The notes under the pieces are model-generated. The model was not told the DNA's origin. It ran no database searches and saw only the letters and a program-made list of their open reading frames with translations. The position numbers and the translations under genes are program-made. Positions 1 through 8,978 of a stretch of 64,000 nt of DNA are shown one piece after another. The stretch's first letter is position 1. Every line of letters begins with the position of its first letter. The DNA lies in NCBI GenBank assembly GCA_045106235.1, contig JBGCEJ010000023.1, positions 434,001-498,000 on the forward strand, in the 5' to 3' direction. The DNA comes from UBA4427 sp045106235. Its GTDB lineage: Bacteria; Myxococcota_A; UBA9160; UBA4427.

Positions 1-1080
1 ATCAATACAACGATCGCCCAGAACCGACTCGCTACAGCAGAGGCCGATGCACTCGCTCGCGGCGGCCTGCGCGTGGCCGAAGCGGTTGTTTTCCTCACCC
101 GGCTGAAATCCGCCGCGGACGAAGCCGGCATCGGAGGCCCCCCCAGCCTCCCCGGCCAGAATGGCGAAGATGATGGCCCCGCATCTGGCCTCCTCGGCAA
201 GGGAATCGGAGGCGCTGAGGCTTGGGCGCGAATGGCCGATTTCCCTCTGGATCTTGGCCAGGGACGCATGCTGCGAATCTCAGTGGAGGACGAGGGGGCC
301 AGGCTCAACATCAACGCCTTGGTTCCGCCTGAAGCCCCGGCGGCTGAGGGAGAAGATGACGATGACGACAGCCGGACGAATTCTGATGACTTTGAGGACG
401 CCGAGCAGTACCTCACGGAAGTCATCCGCTACATCGTCGAGGGCATGGACGGGACGCCCGAAGAGAAAAACTACGACGAGCTCGAGATCGCCCAGAACCT
501 CATCGATTACATGGACCCTGACGACACAGCGCGCACGGGTCGAAGCGAAGACGCGAATTACCGGGATCAAGACCCGCCCTACGGCGCTCGCAATGGACCT
601 TTCCTGAGCTTCGAAGAAATTGGCCTCGTCGACGGCGTGGACGAGAAGCTTCTCAACGAGATGCGTCATTATCTGACGGTCCACCCCATCGGAAGCACGG
701 CCGGGATCAATCTGAACCGCGCCCAGCCCTGGGTACTTAGCCTCGTGTACGCGGGAATCAGCGGTGATCGCGAAATGGTCCGAGAGCAGACGGTTCGAGA
801 CCTTTGGCAGATCAGGAAGAAGGACAAGATCGTCTGCGAGGACAGTTCCGCAGACCCCGCCCGATGCGTTCCCTTGAATGAGGTCGGGAACGGTGCCCTC
901 GGTGAGGGGTCTTTCTACCCCGAAACGCCGCTGCCTGCCAAACCCAGCGTCTTCCGAGTCGTAGCCGAGGCCAGCGTGGATGGACTGAGTCGACGAATCG
1001 AAGCCGTCTACGACACACGGCCGACTGCGGGCCCTCAGCTGCTATCTTGGCGACGCCTGCGGGGAAGCGACACTCCGTAG
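1..1080 (+). CDS. gspK: Type II secretion minor pseudopilin GspK (5' truncated)
   Basis: The frame is open from base 1, so the N-terminal pilin-like helix and start codon lie upstream of the window; a GTG at 73 is internal. GspK is the large minor pseudopilin that caps the tip of the type II secretion pseudopilus in the periplasm. The visible part has the family's helix end (LARGGLRVAEA), a DEGARLNINAL stretch typical of GspK, and a SAM-like region with GINLNRAQPWVL. An unusually acidic Asp/Glu run sits near residues 95-110 of the visible protein. Its position directly before GspL, GspM and GspN supports the call. Stop is TAG at 1078-1080. Confidence 0.88.
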   Translation: MNTTIAQNRLATAEADALARGGLRVAEAVVFLTRLKSAADEAGIGGPPSLPGQNGEDDGPASGLLGKGIGGAEAWARMADFPLDLGQGRMLRISVEDEGARLNINALVPPEAPAAEGEDDDDDSRTNSDDFEDAEQYLTEVIRYIVEGMDGTPEEKNYDELEIAQNLIDYMDPDDTARTGRSEDANYRDQDPPYGARNGPFLSFEEIGLVDGVDEKLLNEMRHYLTVHPIGSTAGINLNRAQPWVLSLVYAGISGDREMVREQTVRDLWQIRKKDKIVCEDSSADPARCVPLNEVGNGALGEGSFYPETPLPAKPSVFRVVAEASVDGLSRRIEAVYDTRPTAGPQLLSWRRLRGSDTP

Positions 1081-1205
1081 GGGCGAGGCGCAGGAAACCC
1101 ACAGCTTTCCCGGCCCTCAGGACGAAAAGAAGACCGGTTCGGTCCGACGTAGCGGACCGTGTTCAATCGAAGTTGAAGTCAGTTAGGAAGGAGCAAAATC
1201 AAGCG

Positions 1206-2789
1206 ATGGGGATCTTGGAGCGCAGCGTGCTCGGACTCGATATCGGGTCCCATGGCATCAAGGCCGTCGAGCTAAAGGTCTCTCCCGGCAGCCTGCTGCC
1301 CGGACAGTTCCAGGTGCATCCGCGCGTCGACACGACCACGCCCCTCGCGGAACATTTGCAGCGCTTCATCAGCATGCATTCCCTGCCCACCAGCCAGGTC
1401 GCTTGCGCCCTGCCCGCGCGGAACCTCTCGACCCGCGTTCTCGAATTTCCGTTCTCCGATCGACGCCGCCTTGAACAAGCCATCCCCTTCGAAATCGAAG
1501 CGGAAACACCTTTCGAACTCGAAGACATCTACGTCGACTGGAACCTCCTCCGCGGTGAACGCAACCAGGGCATCGTTGCCGCAACGCTGGCCAAGCGAAC
1601 CCAGGTCGAACAGGCGCTCAGCGAACTCCAAGATGCCGGCTGCGATCCCCATATTCTCGAAGCCGAAGGCCTGGCACTCGCCAATCTCGCGCCGGCCTTC
1701 GCCCTCGAAGGCACGCATCTGATCACTGATATCGGCCACGAAAAAACGACGTACTGCGTACTCGCCGAGGGCCGCCCCCTGATGGCGCATAGCATCCCTG
1801 CCGGCGGACGAGCGATGACCGAAGCGATCGCCTCCGAGACGGGCCTCTCCTTCGAAGAAGCCGAAATGCGCAAATGCGAGAGTGGCGTATTGGGGCATGG
1901 TGCCGTTGGCGGTTCGCCGGGCGTCGGTGCCATCCTCGACCGCATCGCCCGAGAAGCCATCCGTACTCTCGAAGCCGCGGAAGCACGCCCCGGCGCCGGG
2001 TCGATCTCCCAAGATGCTCAGCTCACGTTAGTCGGAGGCAGCGCCCGGCTCGACCGCATCGACGACTTCCTCGCTCAGCGCACCGGACTCGAAACCGCAC
2101 GGCTGCGCATGCCCGCAGATTCCCCTCATGCGAAGATCGTCGAAGGCGTTGACCCCGTTCTTTTCGGTCCCGCCCTGGCCCTTGCGCTTCGACTCTCGGG
2201 AGAAGCCTCGACGCAGATGAACTTCCGGCAAGGTGAGCTCGCCTATCGTCAGGATTTCGGAGACTATTTCCGCCGAGAGCTCCGCCCCACGGCCGCTCTC
2301 GCCGCCGTCCTCACCGCCCTGCTCCTGATCAGCACGGTCACGACGATCGTTCTGCAGCATCGCCGCGCGGGCCGAAACGAGGAAGCCGCCACCCGAGTCT
2401 ACGCGGAAGCCTTCCCCGATCGACCTGAGGTCAAAGACCAACCCGCGAAGGCGCTCGGGAAAGAACTTCGCGCCGCGCAGGCCCGCGCTGATTTCCTCGG
2501 GCTCTACAGCGGCAACCGCTCGGCTCTCGATCTCCTCGCCGAACTTTCGAAGACGATTCCTGCCGATCTCGAAGTCCGAATCAACGAAGTGAATATCGAC
2601 CGAAACCTGATCCGGCTCGATGTGGACGCCGAAGGCTACGAAGCGGCGGATCGACTGACCTCTGTCCTTTCGCAGAGCGAGCCCTTTCAGGGCGCGAAGG
2701 TCGCGGGCTCGGTGAAGCAGGATCGCAAGACGGGGGGTGTCAGCTTTAACGTCAGCATTCCCCTCGCCGAATCGGGAGACGAAGCATGA
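1206..2789 (+). CDS. gspL: Type II secretion protein GspL (PilM-like actin fold, PilN-like tail)
   Basis: Inner-membrane platform protein of the type II secretion system, linking the cytoplasmic ATPase GspE to the periplasmic GspM. Residues 1 to about 350 form a PilM/FtsA-like actin fold (LGLDIGSHGIKAVEL phosphate loop at the start; GLALANLAPAF mid-domain). A single membrane helix lies near residues 361-382, followed by a periplasmic ferredoxin-like region resembling PilN (LLAELSKTIPADLEV). I chose ATG 1206 because AGGAAGGAG lies at 1185-1193 and the conserved fold begins immediately; an in-frame ATG at 1047 would add a basic, non-conserved 53-residue leader overlapping gspK. About 527 aa. 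It overlaps gspM by four bases (ATGA). Confidence 0.88.
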   Translation: MGILERSVLGLDIGSHGIKAVELKVSPGSLLPGQFQVHPRVDTTTPLAEHLQRFISMHSLPTSQVACALPARNLSTRVLEFPFSDRRRLEQAIPFEIEAETPFELEDIYVDWNLLRGERNQGIVAATLAKRTQVEQALSELQDAGCDPHILEAEGLALANLAPAFALEGTHLITDIGHEKTTYCVLAEGRPLMAHSIPAGGRAMTEAIASETGLSFEEAEMRKCESGVLGHGAVGGSPGVGAILDRIAREAIRTLEAAEARPGAGSISQDAQLTLVGGSARLDRIDDFLAQRTGLETARLRMPADSPHAKIVEGVDPVLFGPALALALRLSGEASTQMNFRQGELAYRQDFGDYFRRELRPTAALAAVLTALLLISTVTTIVLQHRRAGRNEEAATRVYAEAFPDRPEVKDQPAKALGKELRAAQARADFLGLYSGNRSALDLLAELSKTIPADLEVRINEVNIDRNLIRLDVDAEGYEAADRLTSVLSQSEPFQGAKVAGSVKQDRKTGGVSFNVSIPLAESGDEA

Positions 2790-3367
2790 GCGAACTCCTG
2801 GGACGCATGCGCATCTTGTGGGACGGACTCGCCCCGCGTGAGAGAATTCTTGTGGGCATCGCAGGCGGCGCACTCGCGCTGACGATTCTGCTTTTCGGCC
2901 TTGTTCTGCCCGTGATGTCAGCGACCGAGAATGCCAGCCAGGGCGCCGACGATGCCGAACGTGAACTCGTCGCGATGCAGCGGATGAAGCGCGAATGGGA
3001 CGGACTCCATCAGCGCCTCAGCAGCGTCGAGAACCGCATCAAGACCAGTCGCGACGGCGGGAATCTGCTGACGCTTCTCGAATCTCTGGCTGCGCGGGCC
3101 GGGGTGAAGCCCACTTCAATGGAAAAGCGCCAATCCGGGGAGAGTGAGGAATACGAAGAAACCAAGGTCGAGGTCAGCCTTAAAAACGTGACGCTCCAGC
3201 AAGCCGTTTCCTATCTCTCGAGCATCGAAAGCGCGGACCAGCCGCTCTCGGTCAAGAGTCTGCGCATCAAGCGCCGGCCCGCTCGCCCGCGCGCCGGGGA
3301 AGAAAATCCCGAGGACCTCATCGACGTGACTTTCTCTGTCTCCGGCTTCAAACCACTGCGATCTTAG
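2786..3367 (+). CDS. gspM: Type II secretion protein GspM
   Basis: Bitopic inner-membrane protein of the secretion platform that partners GspL. 193 aa: a short cytoplasmic start ending in LAPRERILV, which is the GspM hallmark, one membrane helix at about residues 22-44, a coiled region (ERELVAMQRMKREWDGL), and a periplasmic ferredoxin-like domain with LLTLLESLAARAGV, also seen in GspM/PilO proteins. The ATG overlaps the gspL stop (ATGA at 2786-2789), indicating translational coupling. Length is a little above the usual 160-180 aa. The family call rests on the LAPRER motif, the topology and the gene order. Confidence 0.85.
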   Translation: MSELLGRMRILWDGLAPRERILVGIAGGALALTILLFGLVLPVMSATENASQGADDAERELVAMQRMKREWDGLHQRLSSVENRIKTSRDGGNLLTLLESLAARAGVKPTSMEKRQSGESEEYEETKVEVSLKNVTLQQAVSYLSSIESADQPLSVKSLRIKRRPARPRAGEENPEDLIDVTFSVSGFKPLRS

Positions 3368-3401
3368 GGCGACCCATCGGGATCCCCCCTAGAATTATCC
3401 T

Positions 3402-4355
3402 GTGAGCGACTCCAACGTCTCGACGAACGCTTCGGCGAAGACCCGCGGCGGCCCCTCTCAAAAAGGGGCCGGCCTCCGCGCCCTCTCGGGCCTATCAAAG
3501 TTCGGCATCGCCTTACTCGCCCTCCTCCTCATCCTCCTTTTCATCGCCCTGCTTTTCCCTTGGGACGCGGTCGCGAGACGACTCGAATTCGAAATCGGCA
3601 TCGCGAGCGGCAGCGGCGTTCGCATCTCAGAACTCGCCCCGGCGCTGACGCCCCGCGGTCCGGTTCTCCGCGCCCGCGACGTCATCGTCGAGCATCCCGC
3701 CGTTGACCGCGTTCAAATCACCGCCCTCGAAGTGGCGCCTCGGCCCTCCCGCTCCTGGCTCTCCGGAAATCCCGCCCTTCGCATTTGGGCGGACACCGAA
3801 CTCGGTCTCGCCGACGGTGTCCTCGAACTCGGCGAAGCGCCCGCCTATGTCGGCTCAGTCAGTGGCGTTGAACTCTCGAAGCTTCCTCTGCGCCTTGAAG
3901 CCACGGGCCTCGACCTATCGGGGGAACTCGCGGCCGACGCGAACGTCGCGCTGGACCCGGGCGGCACGCTCTCGGGCCGGGTCGAGTTCAACAGTCCCTC
4001 CCTGGTCATCCAAGGGGGACAGCTGCCCATCGGAATTCCGTTTACGCGCGCCGAAGGCGTCCTCGAAATTCTGGAAAGCGGCGCCACCCGAATCGAGACC
4101 GTCGAATTCGAAGGCCCGATCGCGAGCGGTCAGCTCTCCGGTGAAATCGAACTCGTCCACCACAGCCAATCCCCCCCGGTTGATCTTAAAGTCGACCTCA
4201 CCGTTGCGGACGCCATGCTCCGGCAGTTGGCCCCGACCGCCGGCATCCCGCTGGGGCCCGATGGCAAGGCCAGCTTCCAAATCCGTGGCACCCTCGACGC
4301 GCCCGAGATCACCCCGAGCGGCCGACCGAATGCACGGGCAGGAAGGCGTCGATGA
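3402..4355 (+). CDS. gspN: Type II secretion protein GspN
   Basis: Accessory type II secretion component with an AsmA-like periplasmic domain. 317 aa with a GTG start 34 bases after gspM: a Ser/Thr-rich cytoplasmic start, one strong membrane helix at about residues 36-52 (LALLLILLFIALLFPWD), then a beta-rich domain with the family's LPLRLEATGLDLSGEL and GLADGVLELG patterns. There is no convincing ribosome site before the GTG. The last dozen residues are Arg-rich and run into the next gene, sharing ATGA at 4352-4355. The abrupt basic end may mean the C-terminus is less conserved than the rest. Confidence 0.8.
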   Translation: MSDSNVSTNASAKTRGGPSQKGAGLRALSGLSKFGIALLALLLILLFIALLFPWDAVARRLEFEIGIASGSGVRISELAPALTPRGPVLRARDVIVEHPAVDRVQITALEVAPRPSRSWLSGNPALRIWADTELGLADGVLELGEAPAYVGSVSGVELSKLPLRLEATGLDLSGELAADANVALDPGGTLSGRVEFNSPSLVIQGGQLPIGIPFTRAEGVLEILESGATRIETVEFEGPIASGQLSGEIELVHHSQSPPVDLKVDLTVADAMLRQLAPTAGIPLGPDGKASFQIRGTLDAPEITPSGRPNARAGRRR

Positions 4356-5320
4356 GCGCGCCCGCCAGCGATTCGCTGCAGAAGGTATTTAAGACCCTCG
4401 CTGATCCCACCCGGGTTCGGATTCTTCGCTTGCTCGGGCAAGAAGAGCTCATAGTCGGCGAGCTGATGGACATTCTTGGCATGGCACAGTCTCGCGTCTC
4501 GCGGCATCTCGCGATCCTGCGTGAAGCGGGTGTCCTCAGTGATCGCCGCGAGGGCACCTACGTCGCCTATCGCCTGGCCCTCCCGAGCGAGGGCCCCTGG
4601 CGTGAAACCTGGGCCCTGGCAGCGAAGAGCATGACCGACGACCCGATTGCGGAGCGCGATGACGCGCTCCTTCGCCGCACCCTGGCAACGCGTAAGGCAA
4701 GCTCGGGTCGGCAGTTCTTCGATAGCGTGGGGCCGGAGTGGGACGGCCTCCGCTCGGTCTTAGGCGACGAGCTACTGCGGGCGCGCGCCATGACGAGCCT
4801 GGTTGCGCCGCGTCAGAGTGTCGCGGATATCGGGACCGGGACAGGCATTCTTGCGCTCGAGCTCGCGGGCCTCGGACTCGATGTCGTTGGGATCGACCGG
4901 TCAGGCGCGATGCTCGATGCCGCACGCCAAAAGTGGAACCTCGTCAAAAAGGACTCCCCTGGAAGCATCGAGTTTCGGGAAGGCGACGCGCATCAGCTCC
5001 CCCTTGAGGATGATTCCGTCGATGCGGCCTTTGGGCATATGGTTCTCCATTCCCTCGAAGAGCCCAAGACAGCCGTCGACGAAATCGCTCGCATTTTGCG
5101 ACCAGGGGGCCGGGCTGTCCTGGTTGATTTCCTGCCTCATGATCATCATTGGATGGAGAAAGAGCTCGGCCTGCTCTGGCTGGGCTTCGCGCCAGAATTG
5201 ATCGAAGAATGGCTCGGCGCCGCCGGATTCGAGGCGCCCCGAGTCCATACTCAGGAGCCCGACACTAAGCGTGACCTTCCCGGCAGCTTCGTGATCTCTG
5301 CTTTAAAGCCTCGCGCATGA
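4352..5320 (+). CDS. ArsR-family regulator fused to SAM-dependent methyltransferase
   Basis: 322 aa two-domain protein. Residues about 8-80 form an ArsR/SmtB winged helix (LADPTRVRILRLL, then SRVSRHLAILREAGVLSDRR and a wing EGTYVAYRL). Residues about 130-320 form a class I methyltransferase with the SAM loop VADIGTGTGILALELAG, acidic loop GIDRSGAML, and a motif near HMVLHSLEEP. ArsR-methyltransferase fusions are a known architecture, often encoded with methionine or methyl-cycle genes. I see no clear metal-binding Cys pair in the HTH part, so the effector may not be a metal. The start overlaps the gspN stop and the stop overlaps the HAD gene, so it is probably co-transcribed with both. Confidence 0.87.
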   Translation: MSAPASDSLQKVFKTLADPTRVRILRLLGQEELIVGELMDILGMAQSRVSRHLAILREAGVLSDRREGTYVAYRLALPSEGPWRETWALAAKSMTDDPIAERDDALLRRTLATRKASSGRQFFDSVGPEWDGLRSVLGDELLRARAMTSLVAPRQSVADIGTGTGILALELAGLGLDVVGIDRSGAMLDAARQKWNLVKKDSPGSIEFREGDAHQLPLEDDSVDAAFGHMVLHSLEEPKTAVDEIARILRPGGRAVLVDFLPHDHHWMEKELGLLWLGFAPELIEEWLGAAGFEAPRVHTQEPDTKRDLPGSFVISALKPRA

Positions 5321-6024
5321 CCACCGCCACCGGCGAGACCCCCTCGGTGCTCTGCTTCGATGCGACCGGCACCTTGATTGAACTGCGCGAAAGCGTCGGC
5401 GAGATCTACCACCGCGTGGCCCTTGAGTTCGGCGTATCGCTTCCGGCGTGGCGGCTGGACGACGCATTCAAGCGCGTCCTGCGCCATGCCCCGCCCCTTG
5501 GTACAGAAGGCGAAAATGAAGCCGCCCGCCGCGCAGCCGAGCCTGAATGGTGGGCTGAGCGGATTCGGCAGACCTTTCAAGCAACAGACAGCTCGGTCCA
5601 GTTTCCCGATTTCCCCGCATTTGCAGCCACGCTCTTCGAGACCTTCGAAGACGACGCGCTTTGGCGTGTTTGCCCCGGCATCCCCGAACTCCTCACCCAG
5701 CTTGCCGATCGCGGACATCCGCTCTGCGTCATTAGTAACTTCGACCATCGCTTGCCTAAAATCCTCCAAGCCACTGATCTTGCTCAGTTTTTCAAAGCAA
5801 TACTTTTGCCCGCGAAAGTAGGGGCAACGAAACCAGAGCGCCCACTTTTCGAAGTCGCAGCAGCCAGTTTCGGCGTTCCGCTCTCCGCTCTGACCTACCT
5901 CGGCGACGACCCCCCTGAGTCCATGGACGCCATTCGCGCACATGGCGTATGCGCCCTCGATATCCGCGCCCTGCTGGCGCTGCCCGAAGTCCCCAACCCC
6001 ATCGAAGAGGCCGCTAGTCTCTGA
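5317..6024 (+). CDS. HAD-superfamily hydrolase (HDHD3-like)
   Basis: 235 aa haloacid-dehalogenase-fold hydrolase. Motif I is FDATGTLI (nucleophile Asp), with Thr in place of the second Asp common to phosphatases; motif II is in CVISNFD; motif III Lys is in GATKPERPLF; motif IV is YLGDDPPESMDA. The helical cap lies between residues about 25 and 110, as in subfamily I. It resembles HDHD3/REG-2 type proteins. The substrate cannot be read from sequence. The ATG overlaps the preceding stop (ATGA), so it ends the gsp-linked transcription unit; no strong terminator was seen before tldD. Confidence 0.8.
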   Translation: MTTATGETPSVLCFDATGTLIELRESVGEIYHRVALEFGVSLPAWRLDDAFKRVLRHAPPLGTEGENEAARRAAEPEWWAERIRQTFQATDSSVQFPDFPAFAATLFETFEDDALWRVCPGIPELLTQLADRGHPLCVISNFDHRLPKILQATDLAQFFKAILLPAKVGATKPERPLFEVAAASFGVPLSALTYLGDDPPESMDAIRAHGVCALDIRALLALPEVPNPIEEAASL

Positions 6025-6117
6025 ATTCGGCGGCATACCGCTTCAACTTCGGCGTTTTTACCCGATACAGTCTCCACATGACCCGTCACACCCCCGCCCA
6101 GAAAGGCACTGTTCTCT

Positions 6118-7584
6118 ATGAGTGAGACAAGCGAATCAAGCCCGCCCGCAAGCGAGCGAGCGCTCAGCTTCTTTCAAGACCGCTTCAACCTGGAAGACCG
6201 CAGTCTCGAAGTCGCTCTCGACACGGCCCTCGAGCGCCAAGTCGACTATGCCGACCTCTACTTCGAGTACACGACGACAGATTCCGTCTCTCTCGAGGAA
6301 GGCATCGTGAAGAGCGGCGACCGCCACGTTGAACAAGGCGTCGGCGTCCGCGCCGTCCGCGGGGAACGACAGGGCTACGCCCACTCCGACGACATCAGCC
6401 TTGAGAGCGCGCGGCTCGCTGCGGGGACCGCCCGCGCGATCGCCGACGAGACCCGAGAGCATGCGCCCGTCGCCCTCGCCTCTCGCCCCGGCGTCCGCAA
6501 CCTTTATCCCGTGGCCACCGCGCCGACGGACGTGCCCGTCGCCGAAAAAGTCGACTGGCTCGGCGAGATCGATGTTTACGCCCGCAGCCAAAGCGACAAA
6601 GTCACCCAGGTGATGGCGAGCATCGTCAGTCAGCACAAACATGTGCTCGTCGCCGGCAGCGACGGCACGCGTGTCGCCGACGTTCTGCCCCTCGTGCGGA
6701 TGAACGTTCAGGTCCTCACCGCCGAGGGTGATCGCCGCGAGATCGGCTACCAGGGCGCAGGCGGACGCTATGAGCTTGAGCAGCTGCGCGACCCGGCCCG
6801 CTGGAAAGGCCTCGTGGACGAAGCGATCCGCGTGGCGCTCCTCAACCTTGAAGCCGAAGCCTGCCCTGCCGGCGCGATGGACGTCGTCCTCGGCCCAGGT
6901 TGGCCTGGCATCCTCCTTCATGAAGCGATCGGTCACGGCCTCGAAGGCGACTTCAACCGCAAGAAGACTTCCGCCTTCTCAGAAAAACTCGGCCAGCGCG
7001 TCGCCTCCGAAGGCGTCACCGTCGTCGATGACGGCACCATCGAAAATCGCCGCGGCTCAATCAATGTCGACGATGAAGGCACGCCCTCGAAGCGCAACGT
7101 ACTCATCGAGGACGGTATCCTGGTGGGCTACATGCAGGATCGCCTCAATGCCGGCCTCATGGGCGTCGAACCCACGGGCAACGGTCGCCGCGAGTCCTAC
7201 GCGCATATGCCTCTCCCACGCATGACGAATACTTTTATGCTCGCGGGCCAGGACGACCCGGAAGAGATTCTGAAGTCGGTCAAGAACGGTCTCTACGCGG
7301 TCTCCTTCGGCGGTGGCCAGGTCGACATCACGAGTGGCAAATTCGTGTTCAGCGCCACCGAGGCCTACCGAATCGAAGACGGCCAGATCGGCGCGCCGGT
7401 GAAGGGCGCGACCCTGATCGGCAACGGTCCCGATGTCCTCACCCGCGTGAGCGCCATCGGCCACGACCTCGCCCTCGACGAAGGCGTGGGCACCTGCGGA
7501 AAGGACGGCCAAGGAGTTCCGGTCGGCGTGGGCCTCCCCACCATCCGCGTCAACGATCTCACGGTCGGAGGGAGCGAAGGATGA
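6118..7584 (+). CDS. tldD: Metalloprotease subunit TldD
   Basis: Zinc metalloprotease of the TldD/TldE pair, which degrades unfolded peptides in the cytoplasm and matures some modified peptides. 488 aa, the usual length. The catalytic HExxxH motif is present in HEAIGHGLEGD (about residues 269-279), and a downstream Cys in GTCGKDGQG matches the third zinc ligand. YADLYFEYTT and RESYAHMPLPRMTNT are family signatures. The TGA overlaps the ATG of tldE (7581-7584). ATG 6118 follows AAAGG at a longish distance. A 15-codon frame (6079-6126) overlaps this start and is probably chance. Confidence 0.93.
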   Translation: MSETSESSPPASERALSFFQDRFNLEDRSLEVALDTALERQVDYADLYFEYTTTDSVSLEEGIVKSGDRHVEQGVGVRAVRGERQGYAHSDDISLESARLAAGTARAIADETREHAPVALASRPGVRNLYPVATAPTDVPVAEKVDWLGEIDVYARSQSDKVTQVMASIVSQHKHVLVAGSDGTRVADVLPLVRMNVQVLTAEGDRREIGYQGAGGRYELEQLRDPARWKGLVDEAIRVALLNLEAEACPAGAMDVVLGPGWPGILLHEAIGHGLEGDFNRKKTSAFSEKLGQRVASEGVTVVDDGTIENRRGSINVDDEGTPSKRNVLIEDGILVGYMQDRLNAGLMGVEPTGNGRRESYAHMPLPRMTNTFMLAGQDDPEEILKSVKNGLYAVSFGGGQVDITSGKFVFSATEAYRIEDGQIGAPVKGATLIGNGPDVLTRVSAIGHDLALDEGVGTCGKDGQGVPVGVGLPTIRVNDLTVGGSEG

Positions 7585-8960
7585 GCGCCGTCACCACCTC
7601 TACGCAGGATGAAATGAAAGCCGTCGTCGAACGCGCCCTCGATCGCGCGCGCGTCGCAGGCGCCACACAGGCCGATTGCCTGATCGTCGAGGGCGATGAC
7701 CGCGAAGTGCGCGTCCGCGGCGATGAAATCGAATTCGTGAAACAGGCCCAGGGACGCGGCCTCGGCATTCGAGCCATGGTCCAGGGCAAAGGCGGACTTC
7801 AAACCGCGATTGTCTCGACGAGCGACCTCGCTCCCGATGCGGTCGACCGGATGGCCGAAGAAGCCGTCGCCCTCGCACGAGCGACCGCCCCCGACCCCAC
7901 GGCGGGCCTGCCCGAAGGCGGCTTCGCGACCGAAATCCCGGACCTCGAACTTTTCGACGCAAGCGACCGTTCAGTCGCGCTCGAGGCCCGGATCGAAGAT
8001 GCCAAACGCGCCGAAGCCGCCGCCCGAAGCGCCGATCCACGGATCGATAACTCAGAAGGCAGCCAGGCCAGCTCCGGCTTCGGCCGGGTCGTCTACGGCA
8101 ATAGCGCAGGCTTCGTGGGCGGCTATGAAAGCGCTTCCCACGGCCTCTTCGCCGAGCCCCTGGCCCGAGACGGCGACTCGATGCAGCGCGACTACTGGAT
8201 GACCTCAGGCCGTCGCCTCGCGGATCTCGATGACCCTGCAAGCGTCGGCCGCAAGGCAGCCGACCGCGCCCTCCGTCGCCTCGGCGGCAAGCGCGTCCCG
8301 ACCTGCGAATTGCCTGTCATCTTCGACGATATGACCGCGCCCAGCCTGCTCGGGCAGCTCGTCTCCTGCTTGAACGGCTATTCCGTTTACCGGGAATCGA
8401 GCTTCCTCGCGAAGCGCCTCGGTGACCAGATTGCGGACTCCGCCGTCACGGTTGTCGACGATGCCCTCATCAAGGGCGGGCACGGCAGCAAGCCCTTCGA
8501 CGGCGAAGGCCAACCCACGCGCCGCAACGTGCTCGTCGAAAACGGCGAGCTCAAAGGCTGGCTCCTCGACACCTACGCCGGGCGCAAGCTCGACATGCCC
8601 TCCACAGGCAGCGCAAGCCGCGGCACGGGATCAGCCCCCCGCGTCGGCACCACGAATCTCTGCCTCGAACCCGGCCAGAAGACCCTCGAGGAGATGATCG
8701 CGGAACTCGATCGCGGCCTTCTCGTGACGGAGCTGATCGGCATGGGCTTCAACCCGACGACGGGCGATTATTCCCGCGGCGCGGCAGGGCTCTGGATCGA
8801 AGGCGGGGAGATCATTCACCCTGTCGAAGAGATCACGATCGCGGGCAACCTCGGCGATATGCTCATGGACATCGACCGCATCGGCAGCGAACTCGTCTGG
8901 CGCGGCCGCACGGCTTCACCGCCGATCCGCATCGCCAAGATGACCATCGCCGGCGAATAA
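7581..8960 (+). CDS. pmbA: TldE/PmbA metalloprotease partner
   Basis: 459 aa partner of TldD in the heterodimeric TldD-TldE peptidase. It keeps the family fold (DRARVAGATQADCLIVEGDD near the start; RNVLVENGELKGWLLDTYAG; SRGAAGLWIEGGEI near the end) but has no HExxxH, as expected for the non-catalytic subunit. GNLGDMLMDIDRIGSEL closes the domain. The start overlaps tldD by four bases, implying stoichiometric translation. The following metallo-hydrolase starts 18 bases downstream, so the unit may extend. Confidence 0.92.
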   Translation: MSAVTTSTQDEMKAVVERALDRARVAGATQADCLIVEGDDREVRVRGDEIEFVKQAQGRGLGIRAMVQGKGGLQTAIVSTSDLAPDAVDRMAEEAVALARATAPDPTAGLPEGGFATEIPDLELFDASDRSVALEARIEDAKRAEAAARSADPRIDNSEGSQASSGFGRVVYGNSAGFVGGYESASHGLFAEPLARDGDSMQRDYWMTSGRRLADLDDPASVGRKAADRALRRLGGKRVPTCELPVIFDDMTAPSLLGQLVSCLNGYSVYRESSFLAKRLGDQIADSAVTVVDDALIKGGHGSKPFDGEGQPTRRNVLVENGELKGWLLDTYAGRKLDMPSTGSASRGTGSAPRVGTTNLCLEPGQKTLEEMIAELDRGLLVTELIGMGFNPTTGDYSRGAAGLWIEGGEIIHPVEEITIAGNLGDMLMDIDRIGSELVWRGRTASPPIRIAKMTIAGE

Positions 8961-8978
8961 CACTCGGGAGAACAGCGC

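Noticed and set aside
1272..2012. Long open frame on the minus strand inside gspL
   Set aside because: High GC content keeps antisense frames open. It has no start with a ribosome site and lies fully within a conserved gene.
6079..6126. 15-codon open frame overlapping the tldD start, a possible leader peptide
   Set aside because: No ribosome site of note, no run of regulatory codons and no attenuator hairpin.
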